DNA of 64,000 nt, from positions 408,770 through 472,769 of the forward strand of contig WFMF01000076.1 in assembly GCA_011033025.1 (NCBI GenBank), written 5' to 3'. The notes under the pieces were generated by a model, which was not told the DNA's origin, made no database searches, and saw only the letters and a program-made list of their open reading frames with translations. Below, piece after piece: positions 25,020 to 37,132 of this stretch (within the stretch, counting starts at the first letter, position 1; each line of letters begins with the position of its first letter). The stretch comes from Beroe forskalii. Taxonomy: Eukaryota > Ctenophora > Nuda > Beroida > Beroidae. Position numbers and translations under genes: made by a program.

Positions 25020-25570
25020 ATACAAATCTTATAAACTTTGACTTAGGTTAGCAGATGGCCCAAAAATACATATTTTGCCATACTCAATGAGCCTGAATTT
25101 GAAACCTCATATCTGTGCAATAATGGGCTATGTTGACTTAGACCATAAGAAACAGGCAAATTCAAATATATAATTCTCAGAAAAAATGGGCCATGTTAAC
25201 TTAGCCCACATGAAAAATGACCATGTGTCATTAAAAAGCGGGCTATGTAAGATGGCCCAAATTCTGGCCTGGAATGACTAGATTTTGTGGTGGTCTAAGT
25301 AACATGGCCCAGTATTTACTACAAATTTCAGTATGATTCCCGAGCTAAGTTATTTAGCCCGTTCTTGCATTACAGATTTCAAATATCATGATAGTCCATG
25401 TTTCATAGCCCGTTCTTGCATTTTGAAAATTCGAAAATTTTTCAAAAAGTCTCAGATTCTTTTTCAAAATTTCACCTGTAGGTGCGTCTAGACGTCCTGA
25501 TCACGTCTAGCAACAAATTGAAAAAGTGGGCCAAGTAACTTGGCCCGTTCTTGCATGTGGAGGTTCATAT
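25020..25570. repeat. Right cluster of GGGCYA...TRGCCC hairpins
   Basis: The mirror of the left cluster. Examples are GGGCCATGTTAACTTAGCCC, GGGCTATGTAAGATGGCCC and GGGCCAAGTAACTTGGCCC, the last a perfect-stem copy at about 25,528-25,546. The terminal motif GCCCGTTCTTGCAT appears three times here (about 25.36, 25.41 and 25.54 kb), which suggests stepwise duplication of the element end. Confidence 0.85.
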
Positions 25571-26869
25571 AGCCTGGGTATTCAAATAATAACCCTCAAT
25601 AATAATATATCACTGATATTTATAAGGTATTAAAATATTAAGGTTATATATTATTGTGTACAGTGGTATCACATTATTAAAGCATTAACCCATTATTTTA
25701 CAACATTCAAGCGGAAATTTACGGATTTGATTAACGGTTTTATCGTTCAGAGAGCCAGTATTAATCGAGGCAATTAATATGAGAATTTGTAAGGATGAGT
25801 GCTGTACGGCTGCAATTCCCAGGGCAGAAGCTATTCCATCACCGGCTCTTCTCACTTTTTCACTGTACCTGTTACTGACTGTGTAGGAATCTGGAGACGT
25901 TTTAAACCAACAGAATTGTTAAATTTTGATCGTGAAATTTCCCAGGAGTTCTAATTAAGTAAGTAAGTAATTAATATTCAAAATAGAAAATAAATCAGAG
26001 AGGAAACATGTTCACTACAATAACTAAACTTCAATTTCACAACAAAAAACTTCCATTTCTATAAATAATCAGGAGAGGGTGATCTGTTGAAACATCAATT
26101 GCCTTTTTTCAATGCCTACCTGTCAGCTTGGGGAACAATAGTCGAAGAATTTAATTTTCATTAAGCAATGAAGCGTTCGCCACGTTTCAAGTTTTCAGTT
26201 AGATTGTTTTAAATCTAACTCCTCGTGCAATGTGAGAATTCCCCTTACAATAAACGAGGAACTCCAACATACAAAGATAAGTCAGGAGATACTGGATAAT
26301 AATTCGAGAAGGGGTCTCCTGAAGGACAAGAGGCATTTGAATGAGCTGGTAATCTCCCTGAGAAGCTAGGGAAGTGCCAATGAAGAACTCTGTGAGTAGA
26401 ATAGCGGTCAAAGGAAAAGAGAGATTTGTCTATTGAGCAGTAGCAAGGGCGGTGCACAATGCACAATGCGGTAAAAAGACCGAATATTTGGCCCAAAAAC
26501 AAGCTCTAAACGGTGGGAATGCATTATATACCCTCTAATCGATCTTGGGAATGTTGAATGACACGCTGCCAAGGACGTGCCAGGGAATTATGTGACTAAT
26601 GGGCCTCGGGAGGTGGGGGAACACAATGTCAATTACTATTAGCGGTTAAATGGGTGTATAAAATGACGGGATTTATTATTGTTTACCTGATTACGGGAAG
26701 GGGGAGTCACTCTACACATTTAATGACATAATATTTGGTGGTGATTTACCACTATTCGCCTGGCAGTGAGAGCGGGCACCCTGCCAGGTCCTTGCAGGGG
26801 CATGCAGGTGCACCTTGCACGGAGTGCTAACTACTTGACAATGCACCCACGTATAGTATTATCTGCATA
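25571..26869. other. Non-coding stretch
   Basis: No gene recognised. At 26,780-26,825 there are small GC hairpins (GCAGGTGCACCTTGC and neighbours). The open frames at 26.2-26.5 kb overlap on the same strand and look random. Confidence 0.45.
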
Positions 26870-27715
26870 ATTCCCACCACTACTCCAATCCTACCACTCT
26901 ATTTCTACAATCAATCATACCACTCTACTACTCCAATCAATCCTACTACTCAACTACTACAATCAATCCAATCACTCTACTACTCCACTACTACAATCAA
27001 TCATACCACTCTACTTCTACAATCCATCCAACCACTACACTACTACAATCAATCATACCACTCTACTACTCCAATCCACCCTACTACTTCACTACTCCAA
27101 TCAATCTTACCACTCTACAAGTCCAATCAATCCTACCACTCTACTTCTCCAATCAAACATACCACTCCACTGCTACAATCAACCCTACCACTCCACTACT
27201 CCAATCAATCCTACTACTCCAATCAATCATACTCCTCTATGAGTACTACTCCAATCAACCCTATACTACTCCTCTACTCCAATAAATCCTACCACTCTAC
27301 AACAACAACAATCAATCCCACTACTGAAGTCTCTACTTTACTTCGCGTATTAGTAATCCGCCGGCCATGTGACGTCACCAAGAACTGCCGCGGGATACAC
27401 AAGATGACGTAACCAGCGGATAGCTAATATGCGCCGATGTCACCTCTTTACTTCTATCAATCCCTATTCCTTGATCCTACCACTCCACTACTCAAATCAA
27501 TCCTACCACTCAACTTACTACTTCCACAAATCCTGACAATCGATTACTTCTTTCAATCTTAGGCCCAAAGTAGGTAAACAGACGGGCCTAAATGCTGCAC
27601 AGTATGTGCATTTCACGAAAATCAAAATTTTACAAAATAACAACTCGATTACTGTGCTTTCATTTAAAAAATAATCCTACTCTAAGTACTCTACTACTTC
27701 TATCAATCGACCAGA
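26870..27715 (+). repeat. CCACTCTACTACTCCAATCAATCCTA minisatellite
   Basis: A pyrimidine-rich degenerate tandem repeat of about 24-27 bp (CTACTACTCCAATCAATCCTAC), present from 26,870 to about 27,560, with a last fragment at about 27,670-27,715. It is interrupted at 27,345-27,445 by an unrelated dyad-symmetric insert. Confidence 0.9.
27345..27445. mobile_element. Candidate hairpin MITE inside the pyrimidine array
   Basis: A roughly 100-bp GC-richer insert with imperfect arms. GCGTATTAGTAATCCGCCGG on the left pairs with the reverse complement of CCAGCGGATAGCTAATATGC on the right, with TGACGTCA/TGACGTAA nearer the centre. CTTTACTTC occurs immediately on both sides (27336-27344 and 27446-27454), consistent with an 8-9 bp duplication. 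The right end has about 10 extra bases beyond the arm, so the exact boundary is uncertain. Confidence 0.55.
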
Positions 27716-30700
27716 CTCTTGAAAAATCAGGCTTCAGGTGAAATACCGAAATCGTACTTTTAAATACTTAAATAACACATATCGTAATAAGACATTATTA
27801 CTGCGGGACCAAACTTCCTGCCATGCTCTATCTGGCAATATTCTTTATTATATGTACTGAGGCACAAAAGATTTTTTATATACTCTATAAACCCATTGTC
27901 GAGCTGATGACTTCAGCTTTTCCCTTGAAATGTTTAACAACGCAAACAATTAGAGGCCTTTTCCCGGTAATACGTGCCCTTGAGAGCTCGGATATTTTTG
28001 TCAGATTATTTTCCGTTTATTTATTTAGTGGAAAACAGGGAGGGGATATGAACAGTACAAGGTTGAGTGCTCCTAAAAGAAGCTATTTATTCCATTATAA
28101 AGAGATATGTCTGCTGAACACCTGTATTTCACTGATATTCCACTGCGTGACTCTAAGCTCCCAGCTGATGTTGTAGATTCAGATCACACTTATTAAAGCT
28201 GCACTTTAGAATAATGAATAATCACTAATGGTGAAGTCATAATATTAAAATTTTATGGAATATTCGGGAGCGTCAACGATATGAAAAAGAATTTTACGAT
28301 AGAATTACAGAAAGAAGGTTCCATCACAAAATAATGAGCCCCTGAAAACAATGCTTCTTTTGTACCTAGCTTTAACACTTTTGTTCGTTTCAGGGCCACG
28401 CGCGCAAAATTAGAATTTGCACGTGCAACGTATTGCGCGCACGATATGCATTTCTATTGCAACTGTTCCTGTTACACGTATCATAGAATTTTATTCTGAG
28501 TTTTTTGATGCAGTAGAAAGTGAAGGCTGAAAATGGAAAACTTTAATTCCATCGAACTAGAAGTAAAAGAGTGATAAGTTTTTCTCCGTGACCTCTTTTT
28601 TGACTGAGCTTCCTATACTAGAGTACTAGTAACTTAGTAAGCTATTACCCATACAATTTTTACTTTGTAACGGCTCAACAAGTCAACAGTCAATACCAAG
28701 TCAATTAAATGGCTGGCATGATATGAGTACTAAACATCAAGGTATCAATGAAAATACCGCTTTTATACAAAAAAGAATTCACTTCGAAACCACCACAGAC
28801 AATTTCTATTAACAAATAAGTCTCGAAATACTACTTTTCGCTTTTTCAGACATTTTAATCTATTACAATGCTCAGAAGTATTTCGTGAATCTTAAATCTG
28901 TGTGTGAGTAGACCAGATAACAGTATGTGATAATGAACTTATTATGAATATTTCCAGAGTTTAATAATACTAGTGTATTATGTCATTAATCTTTAATATT
29001 CAAGCATTTAATAATTTTAAAAGTTTAAAGTGTCCCAGCGATCTGTATGATGTCAGGCTCTGCGACCTTTTAATTTTGCTGCTTCTAAAACCCTAACGAA
29101 AGCAATTGCAATTTAGCCATAATTATGAAATTATATAAGTTACCGTCATATTCTAGCCGAGTATTACGCCAAGACTAAGAAATTCTATATGAGAAACCTC
29201 CACACCAAAATCGTGCAGTATTGACGTGAGATTCAATTATGATATTCTAAAACTCGGTCATTTTTAAAATCAATTTTCAAATCATGACAACACACTAATA
29301 CGTCGCTTTACTTTCTAGTTCTTTCATTCTGGAATCGAGCATAAATCATATTTGAAACATAATTTCAGCTTGAAGTCCCACAATTATTATTGGCAGAAAT
29401 GAGGACAGTTGCTAAAAGTTGGAAAAAACACGTCTTGCTGATTAATAACTAAACAATTATTAACTCACAATTGAAGATTGTTTTGAGAATTTATATCTTA
29501 ATCTTTGCAGCATTTAGGCTATATGTTATATTTGCTTTAGAAGCCCTAAGTGGTACCCATTCTTGGGTTTAGCAATGAAAGTACGAAATAGGTTGTGAGA
29601 ATGGAAGGCATAATATAGTAATATGACAGTAGCGGCCAAGCTGATATAATTTTATATTAGGAAGAATCAAGAAATTTGACAGTTTCGCGAAACATTTTAT
29701 TTTGTGAATTAATAGTTAATACAACAACCAAAACCAAAAACAAAACTAACGATCAAAAATAATCTTCCAATCGAATCAATGTAAAATATGTGGCAACATT
29801 TTGCCAAAGTAAAACATGCGAGCGTCATAGGGCAAGAGAAAAGGAAAGTAAAAACATTTAAAAGAGGGCATAATAAAGAGGAGTAAAAAGAAGGAGCGAA
29901 TCCGGCGGGGGCTGGGCTGTTTAGCCGCTCTAAGGGACTATTAGCTCCCCAAAGAGAATGTGTCCTGGGGAGCTACAATGGGAGGAATAAATCAGGGTAA
30001 TGTCGGACTAATTGAGTGAACCAGTGCGCCCCTTGATACACAGTTACACCGATTTTTAAATTGAACGAATCAAGGAAACAAAAGGGGAGGGCAGCTCAAA
30101 CAAAGATAGCTTGAAAAGGCCGGTACATATAATTGGTTTATCTCAAAAGGGAGACGCAGGGCAAGGTCACGTGAGGAAATGCTGCCGTGTTATTGGCTAA
30201 TACCCTTGGCACCTAGGTTCAAGAATGCAGTTAGAATTCAAGCACCGCAATATACTCGATATAATATGAGAGTGGCATAGCCTCAAATACAAAAGACTGC
30301 GCACGCTCGCAAATTAGCATTTAAAGAAAGACTGATCTAAATTTTGATTTGCTAAAAATTGACGTCCAAATGAACAATGGGAGGGAGGGAATTATGATAA
30401 AATAAAGAAATAAAGGCCGGGTGCCAGGCTCATAATACAACATGTTATATAACTATCTAGTATATATAGCATAATATATACTAACTGTGGGAACTCAAAA
30501 ATGGGGGATAATATTATACGGCGTGTAGCCCTCCAGGCTGCCGGTGATTTGTTGGTCTAATTGCGCGACACACTGCGATGTTATGGTGCCCCCTCAGCAC
30601 ACAGCAGGGAATATAGTATTATCATGTGATGCAGATTAATATCGTTATTGTAGTTATTTCCTCCCTCAAAGATATCTATTATTATTATTATTGACCCTTA

Positions 30701-31629
30701 TCTATCTGGCCCTTTTAAAGTTTTAATGAGGACAATTGTAATTAAAATACTAAAATTTTTGTGCAAAGGGCCAGTTGAAAAGACCAGTTAAAAAGGGCCT
30801 GTTAATTTAAGAAAGGTCGGGTATTGAAATAGGACCGGTTAAAGTGAGGGCAGTTAATCAACATGAAGCTCATAATATGACACACATTATGGCCTAAACC
30901 AGGTCGTCAGAACTGTCTAAATGAGTTTGAAGGACGGTGGTTATTTAAAACCACCTTGATCTGGCAACCGCTTATAAAAGTTTTGTCGGGAATATGGTCC
31001 TAAACGCTCACTTCTGACATATGAACAGGGGAAATATGGCCATCGCATCAACCCACGTGCCCAACAAAATACTGTAATTGTTTTGTGCGTATTGAATAGC
31101 CTTAGTCTTCCCTGTTATTTGAACAAACAATGCCCGAATAATTATTGCATATAGTTATTTATTATACTTAAATAGCAATTTATAAACATTTTTTATCTTT
31201 GAATAAATTTCCCTCACAAAGAAAAGATCATTTTATTCCTCTGCAATAATTAAAGCTATTCAAAAATATAGCTCTTACTTGATCAATAAACAAGAGAAAT
31301 ATAATTACGAAATTGAAGTAACTCATTCTCTGGCCGGGTCCATTATTCCTTAAAAGGGAATGCAATTTATGGTGCCTTATCAATTCTAGCGGGCTATCCG
31401 GGCAGCTAGTTTTATTTATTACATTTCTTTGTTAAGATTTATTAATAAAGTAATAAGAAAAGAAGAGCCTCATCCAATAACACAATAATTTCTAAATAAA
31501 TTCAACTCCAGGTGCTTGAGTGGGGCTAAGTAGTTAGAAATATGCAACAGAAATTAAGACACGAACAAATTAAGGAGTTTCTTGATAAGTCAAAGTGCAG
31601 CAAATTATCTTGATAAGTGCAGCAAAGAA
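27716..31629. other. AT-rich non-coding stretch
   Basis: No gene recognised. The 117-codon plus frame at 27,823-28,176 (MLYLAIFFIICTEAQ start) could in principle encode a signal-peptide-like N-terminus, but the remainder has no family features, so I do not call it. A short (ATT)n run lies at about 30,678. Confidence 0.45.
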
Positions 31630-31870
31630 TTAAGTGTAGAATAATGACGCTAAAACTGCAATTGCTATATATTTGGATAAGTTTTGTTGCAAAACTGCTA
31701 AAAAGGAGTGGTTTTCGAAACAAATCTTATTAGAGTATGTTCGACGCTATAGTGGTTGCAGCATTAGTACGTAATATGGTTCGTAATATTGGCTCCCCAT
31801 TCGGGGCTCGACATTATTTCTCACCGTATAACTACAGTTATTACGTATTAACTCCCGGCTACTGCAACAA
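31630..31870 (+). repeat. Dispersed repeat copy A (hairpin-bearing), related to 51.36-52.03 kb
   Basis: The segment TTTGGATAAGTTTTGTTGC...CGAAACAAATCTTATT...CGACGCTATAGTGGTTGCAG is repeated in opposite orientation at 51.92-52.03 kb. It is followed at about 31,786-31,820 by a degenerate hairpin (GGCTCCCCATTCGGGGCTCG) that corresponds to the perfect hairpin at 51,363. Copy A lacks the tandem array found inside copy B. Confidence 0.7.
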
Positions 31871-31904
31871 TAACACGAAATCACACCCTCAACTCACAGC
31901 CGAA

Positions 31905-32222
31905 TCCAAACACCTTCCACTAAGCAACAAGTTGGAGATCACCTTCCGCTAAGCAACAGGTTTGAGATTAACTTCCACTAAAAAAAGTTTGAGATCATCT
32001 TCCACTAAGCAACAAGTTTGAGATCACCTTCCACTAAGCAACAAGTTTGAGATCACCTTCCACTAAGCAAAAAGTTTGAGATCACCTTCCACTAAGCAAC
32101 AAGTTTGAGATCCACTAAGCAACAAGTTTAAGAACACCTTCCACTAAACAACAAGCTTGAGATCACCTTGCACTAAGCAAAAAGTTTGATATCACCTTCC
32201 ACTAAGCAACAATTTTGAGAAC
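31905..32222 (+). repeat. 29-bp minisatellite (CCTTCCACTAAGCAACAAGT)
   Basis: About eleven units of a 29-bp repeat, CACTAAGCAACAAGTTTGAG plus ATCACCTTC, several truncated. Confidence 0.93.
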
Positions 32223-32414
32223 ATGTATAATGACAAGCTATTAATTAAGGACTGACCACTGATGAGAAGTTAAATTAATTCAATGCTTGAGCTTCACTGA
32301 ACTTTATTTTCACGCTGCTTTTAATACAATCATTCGACTGTAGGTTAACTTCTTTAATAAATCATTAATCTACAGCCTAATGAAGTTGAAACAATTATAA
32401 CATATGGATATCTG

Positions 32415-32580
32415 CAGGGGCGTAGCTAGGGGGAGGCGACACAGACGGCTGCCTCCCCCTTTTTGGACAGGTGATATGAAAATTTTGTGCATTTTGAGCT
32501 TTGGGCCAACTAAATAAAACATTAAACAGGTTTTGAATGTAACTCGCCGCCCCCTTTTCAGAAATCTGGCTACGCCCCTT
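32415..32580 (-). mobile_element. hAT-like MITE, copy 2
   Basis: A 166-bp element in reverse orientation relative to copy 1 at 16.4 kb, sharing both ends and internal blocks such as GGCGAGTTACATT and the GGGGGAGGCAGCCG equivalent. The flanks GATATCTG (32407-32414) and GATGTCTG (32581-32588) are an 8-bp duplication with one change. The terminal base at the 32580 end is altered relative to copy 1. Confidence 0.9.
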
Positions 32581-33094
32581 GATGTCTGGTGTTGGGGAGA
32601 TGTCCCTCCCCAACACAAGGAGCAGCAGGCTTCCTTGGCTGTGGAACGAGTATGTTTTCATCCCCGGGGGTACAAGAAAACCCTGCAAGAAGCCCAGGTA
32701 GAAACCTGTCCTCTGTAGATATATCTGGGAATAGCGGTAGAAGAGGCATTCCGCAGCGTTAAAAAGTGCTGGAAGGAGTTACAAAGAGGAGAGTTAGAAA
32801 AGAGAAAAGTGTTCGAATTATTAAATGTTTGATTCGCACACACTATTCTTTCTAAAAATGCGTATATATTTCTAACGTAGAGAAGCAAATAAAATACCAC
32901 AAAACATTTAGCAAATATAACATGTGGCACACAATATAAATGAAATCTTTCAAACACCTTTGACGCTCCAGTCACGAGAGGTGATGATTAGTGGCAAGGG
33001 ACAATACACTCAGGGTAATGGTATAGTAACATCTTATCTTAATCAAACACACAACCATGTCACAACCATACGATACACCGTGGTTACATAGTGC
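32581..33094. other. Non-coding stretch
   Basis: No gene recognised between the MITE and the CATGGTAACATGG array. Overlapping open frames on both strands look random. Confidence 0.4.
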
Positions 33095-33530
33095 ACTGTC
33101 ATGGTAGGTGGTAATATGGTGCTGCCATGGTATCATGGTGCTGTAATGGAATCATGGTGTTGTCATGGTAACATGGTGTTGTCATGGTAGGTGGTAAGGT
33201 GGTGTTGTCATGGTATCATGGTAACATGATGTGGTCATGGCAACATGGTTCTGTCATGGTTACGTTGTGTTGTTCTGTTATCATGGTTTTGTCGTGGTTA
33301 TGTGGTGTTGTCATGGTAACATGGTGTTGTCATGGTATCATGGTGTTTTCATGGTTACTTGGTGTAGTTATAGTAACATGATGTTCAGTGTTATCAAGGT
33401 GCCATGGAGCTGTCATGGTAAAATGGTGTTGTCATGGCAACATGGTGTTGTCATGGCAACATGGTGTTTTCATGGCAACATGGTGTTGCTATGGTATAAC
33501 ATGGTGTTGTCATAATGAAACCTACTAGCA
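33095..33530 (+). repeat. CATGGTAACATGGTGTTGT minisatellite, block 1
   Basis: A degenerate tandem repeat of about 18-21 bp with core TCATGGTAACATGGTGTTG. Open frames in it are repeat translations. Confidence 0.9.
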
Positions 33531-34129
33531 TAGAACTGTCTTCGTAACAATGTGTTGCCATTATAATTGGTGTTGTAAATTGTCATTGTACCTAGCATGA
33601 TGTTATCATGGTAGCATGGCTCATTAGTCATTCGTGTGGTGTTGGGTTGATTCCGTTTTTATTCGGTTTGTTTACAGTTGATTTGGCATATTTCGTCTAT
33701 TTCCTTCCTGATTTGGGTCGATGCAACTTGTTTCAGCTTGCATCAGCGATTATTCTCATCATCGACAACGATTCTACAATCTACATGTTATAAACTTGTA
33801 AGGGAAATAGATAATAATTTCACCATTAGCAGGACAATAGCATGGACCACTGCGTCTCATAATAAGATAATAATATAATACACACATATTAATATATTAA
33901 TATTCTGATGTTATATACACTCATCCGTATTTTATTAAATATTAAATTCTTAAATACTCCCTGGCGACTTCCAGATCTAGCAATGGGGAATATAATTTAA
34001 TCCCTATTACAAAGTGCCAGGTGCCGGAAGGAGGGTGTTATTTGCTGGGTAAATTCATGGTGCTTCTCTGAGGAAAGCTGCTGATCACTCTAAGGCATTC
34101 ACTGAAATAGTCAACTACAGACGGTACAG
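33531..34129. other. Spacer between two blocks of the CATGG repeat
   Basis: AT-rich and without a recognisable gene. A few isolated CATGGTAGCATGG units remain near 33,600. Confidence 0.45.
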
Positions 34130-34600
34130 AATATGAAGGTGTTGTCATGAAGTTGTCATGGCGTTTACATGTGTATTGTGTTGTCATGGTGTTGTCACGG
34201 AGTTTTTGTGGAGCTGCCATGATGTTGTCATGGTGTTGTCATGGTAACATGATCTTTTCATGATATTTTCATGTGCTGTCATAGTAACATGGTGTTCTCA
34301 TGGAGTTGTCATGGTTTTGTCATAGAGTTGTCATGGAGTTTTCATGGAGCTGTCATGGTGTTGTCCTAGATTTGTCCTGGTATTTTTATGTGTTTTGATA
34401 GTAACATGGTGGTGTCATGGTGTTGTCATTAATCGATGTCATGGTAACTTGGTGTAGTCATGGAGTTGGCAAAGTGCTACCATGGTAACATGGTGTCGTC
34501 ATGAAGTCGTCATGGTGTTTTATGTGTTGTTATAGTAACATGGAGTTTTCATGGAGTTGTCACGGAGTTGTTATGGAGTTGTCATGTGTTGTTATGTGTT
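34130..34600 (+). repeat. CATGGTAACATGGTGTTGT minisatellite, block 2
   Basis: The same repeat family as 33.1-33.5 kb, with more TCATGGAGTTG variants. The roughly 600-bp AT-rich spacer between the blocks may be an insertion. Confidence 0.88.
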
Positions 34601-35177
34601 CAGAATAAAACAAAAGTTCAGGTGTCAAGGTGGCATCACTCAATCTCAACCACAGGCGGATGAGGGTGAAGACTTTATCATGGTTAGTAAAAGTTATGCA
34701 CTGAAGATTAATTTGTCAAATCTCCACACTGGTCAATAATGAGGTTCACCAGATTCACGGCTGGTTCTTAACAATGGACTCCGTTTGATCAAGTCATCTA
34801 CATTCCTATATTACACAGATCATGCAGAGTAACTGGGGTTAATCTTCACGTCTACCTCCTTACCTCCTGCAGTGACGATGTTTTAAAAATGGTGAGTCAC
34901 TCACCGATAGTCCAATAGGCAAAATTTCCCTGCCAAGTAAAGGCCATTTACCTATTATCATTATAAGATTATAGTAGCGTAATTGTTAATTGGGGCCGCG
35001 AGGGACGATGCCAAGGGACCAAAGATAATGAGTTTCATCATTTGCTTTTCGTATGTGTACCTGTATATTAGTATATAACCCCCTTGCCAGCCGAATAACT
35101 GGGGAGCAATATTCCTATAATTGAAGCAGGTAAAATCCCTGTAATTACCGCTCCCTGATCAATGATAGATGGGGGCG

Positions 35178-35292
35178 GGGGTAAGGCAAACTTTGGCAAA
35201 CTTTGGCAAACTTTGGCAAACACTTTTTTTGGCAAACTCCTAAATTTAGGGATTAATTTGCCAAAATTTGCCAAAGTTTGCCAAAAATTACA
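35178..35292. repeat. TTTGGCAAAC foldback repeat, copy 1
   Basis: Four GGCAAACTTT units, a CACTTTTTTTGGCAAACTC bridge and AATTTAGGGA are followed by inverted TTTGCCAAA units. The whole can fold back imperfectly. A half-copy with the same bridge occurs at 40,680-40,755. Confidence 0.75.
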
Positions 35293-35487
35293 TGACTTCT
35301 CAAACCATTTGTAAGAATTTTTTCACTTGAATAAGTGTCAGATGGTAATCCAATGTATTATCTATAGACTTATCAACATTCAGAGAAACGAAAAAGGCAT
35401 CAGTTAGTCATTGAGTAAAGGATCGAGGTGATCTATATTGGTATAAAAGATTAATTTTAAACCAGGAATGTAATATATAGGCTGATA

Positions 35488-35985
35488 GGGGTGGGTTATG
35501 GGTGGAAAGGGGTGAGTCATGAGTCGAAAAGGATGGGTTATGAGTGGAAAAAGATGGATTATGAGTGTAAAGGGTTGGGTCATAAGTGGAAAAAGGAGGG
35601 GTTATGAGTGGAAAGGGGTGGGTTATGAGTGGAAAACGATGGGTTGTGAGTGTGAAGGGGTGGGTAATGAGTGGAAAGGAGTGGGATATAAGTGGAAAGG
35701 GGTGGGATATGTGTTGATTGGGCTAGGTTACGAGTGAAAAGGGGTGGGTTATGAGTGGAAAGGAGTGGGTTATGAGTGGAAAGGGGTGGGTTATGAGTGG
35801 AAAGCGATGGGTTATGGGTTGATTGAGGTGGGTAAGAAGTTGGTCGGGGTGGGTAATGCGTTGCTTGGGGTGGGTTTTGAGTTGGTCAGGGTGGGTTATG
35901 AGTTGATTGGGATGGGTTATGAGTTGATTGGGGTGCGTTAGAAGTGTATAGGGGTGGATTATCAGTGGAAAGGTATGGGTTATAA
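35488..35985 (+). repeat. 21-bp minisatellite GGGTGGGTTATGAGTGGAAA
   Basis: About 23 units of a G-rich 21-bp repeat, the later ones shifting to a GAGTTGATTGGGGTGGGTTA variant. It abuts the CCTATCACACTCC array directly. The same unit reappears at 51.51-51.88 kb. Confidence 0.95.
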
Positions 35986-37132
35986 GTAAGCCTAACATAC
36001 TCCTAAGTAAGCCTATCACACTCCTAAGCTCCTAGAAGTGAGCCTATCATACTCCTACGTAAGGTCGTAAGCCTATCACACTCCTAAGTAAGCCTATCAC
36101 ACCCTAATTAAGCTTATCACACTCCTTAGTTAGTCTATCACACCCCTAAGTAAGCCTATCACACTCCTAAGTGAGCCTATCACACTCCTAAGTAAGCCTT
36201 TCACACTCCTAAGTAAGCCTATCACACTCCTTTGTTACCCTATCGCACTCCTAAGAAAGTTTATTGCCTAGCACACCCCTAAAGCCCTTATCAAGTTATC
36301 TTAGTTAGAAATCCTAAGATAGCATATCATACTCCTGAGTAAGCCTATCACTCTCCTGAGTGAGCCTCTCACCATCCTAAGTGAGCCAATCACACTCCTA
36401 AGTTAGCCTATCACACCCCTAAGTAAGCCTATCACACTCCTAAGTGAGACCATCACACTCCTAAGTTGGCCTATCACACCTCTAAGTAAGACTATCACAC
36501 TCCTGAGTAAGCCTATCACACTCCTGAATAAGCCTATCACTCTCCTAAGTAAACATATCAGGGATATCATACCCCGAAGTAATTCTATCGCACTCGTATG
36601 TGAGCCCATCACACTCCTCAGTGAGCCTATCACACTCCTAAGTTGATCTATGACACCCCTAAGTAAGCCTATCATACCCATTATTAAGCTTATTACACTT
36701 GTTATTTAGCCTATCACACCCCTAAGTAAGCCTATCACACTCCTGAGTAAGCCAATCATACTCCATAGTAACTAGTAAGCCTATCACATCCCTGGGTCAG
36801 CCTATACTACTTCTAAGTAAGTATTTTGCAATTGTAAAATGATATTCAAATTCAAATTCAAGCCTATCACACTCGTAAGTAAGCCTATCACTCTCCTTAG
36901 TAAGCCTATCACACACCAAAGTAAGCCTATCACACTCCTAAGTGAGCCTATCACACTTCTTAGTAGTAAGTAAGCCTATCACACTCCTCAGTTACCCTAT
37001 CACACTCCTCAGTTACCCTATCACACTCCTAAGTGGGCCTATCACACTCCTGAGTAAGCCTACCACACTCCTTAGTGGGCCTACCATACTTCTAAAAAAG
37101 CCTATCTTACTCCAGAGTTAGCCTATCACACG
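35986..37132 (+). repeat. 21-bp minisatellite AGCCTATCACACTCCTAAGTA, left block
   Basis: About fifty units of a 21-bp repeat. An internal non-repeat segment (TTGTAAAATGATATTCAAAT at about 36,833) and the order of variant units from about 36,365 onward are reproduced in the right block at 39.35-40.06 kb, so the two blocks are paralogous duplicates. Confidence 0.95.

Larger units (their letters stand above)
20141..25570. mobile_element. Giant foldback element, 5.4 kb, with tandem-repeat arms
   Basis: The two ends are inverted copies over about 33 bp with one mismatch. The left end begins ATATGAACCTGCACATGCAA (20141 on) and the reverse complement of the right end begins ATATGAACCTCCACATGCAA (ending 25570). 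Both continue into AGAACGGGCCAAGT. Inside, both flanks carry small GGGCYA...TRGCCC hairpins. Next come 20-bp tandem arrays in opposite orientations: GCTTCCAAGCGCTCCTGATT forward at 21.1-23.35 kb and inverted at 23.46-24.52 kb. The arrays are separated by a unique spacer of about 100 bp. Arm lengths are unequal, as expected if arrays expand or contract. I found no clear target duplication. No transposase is encoded, and open frames within the arrays are repeat artefacts. Confidence 0.8.

Noticed and set aside
27823..28176. 117-codon frame with a hydrophobic start as a secreted protein
   Set aside because: AT-rich composition, no family features, no splice or promoter support; compatible with chance.
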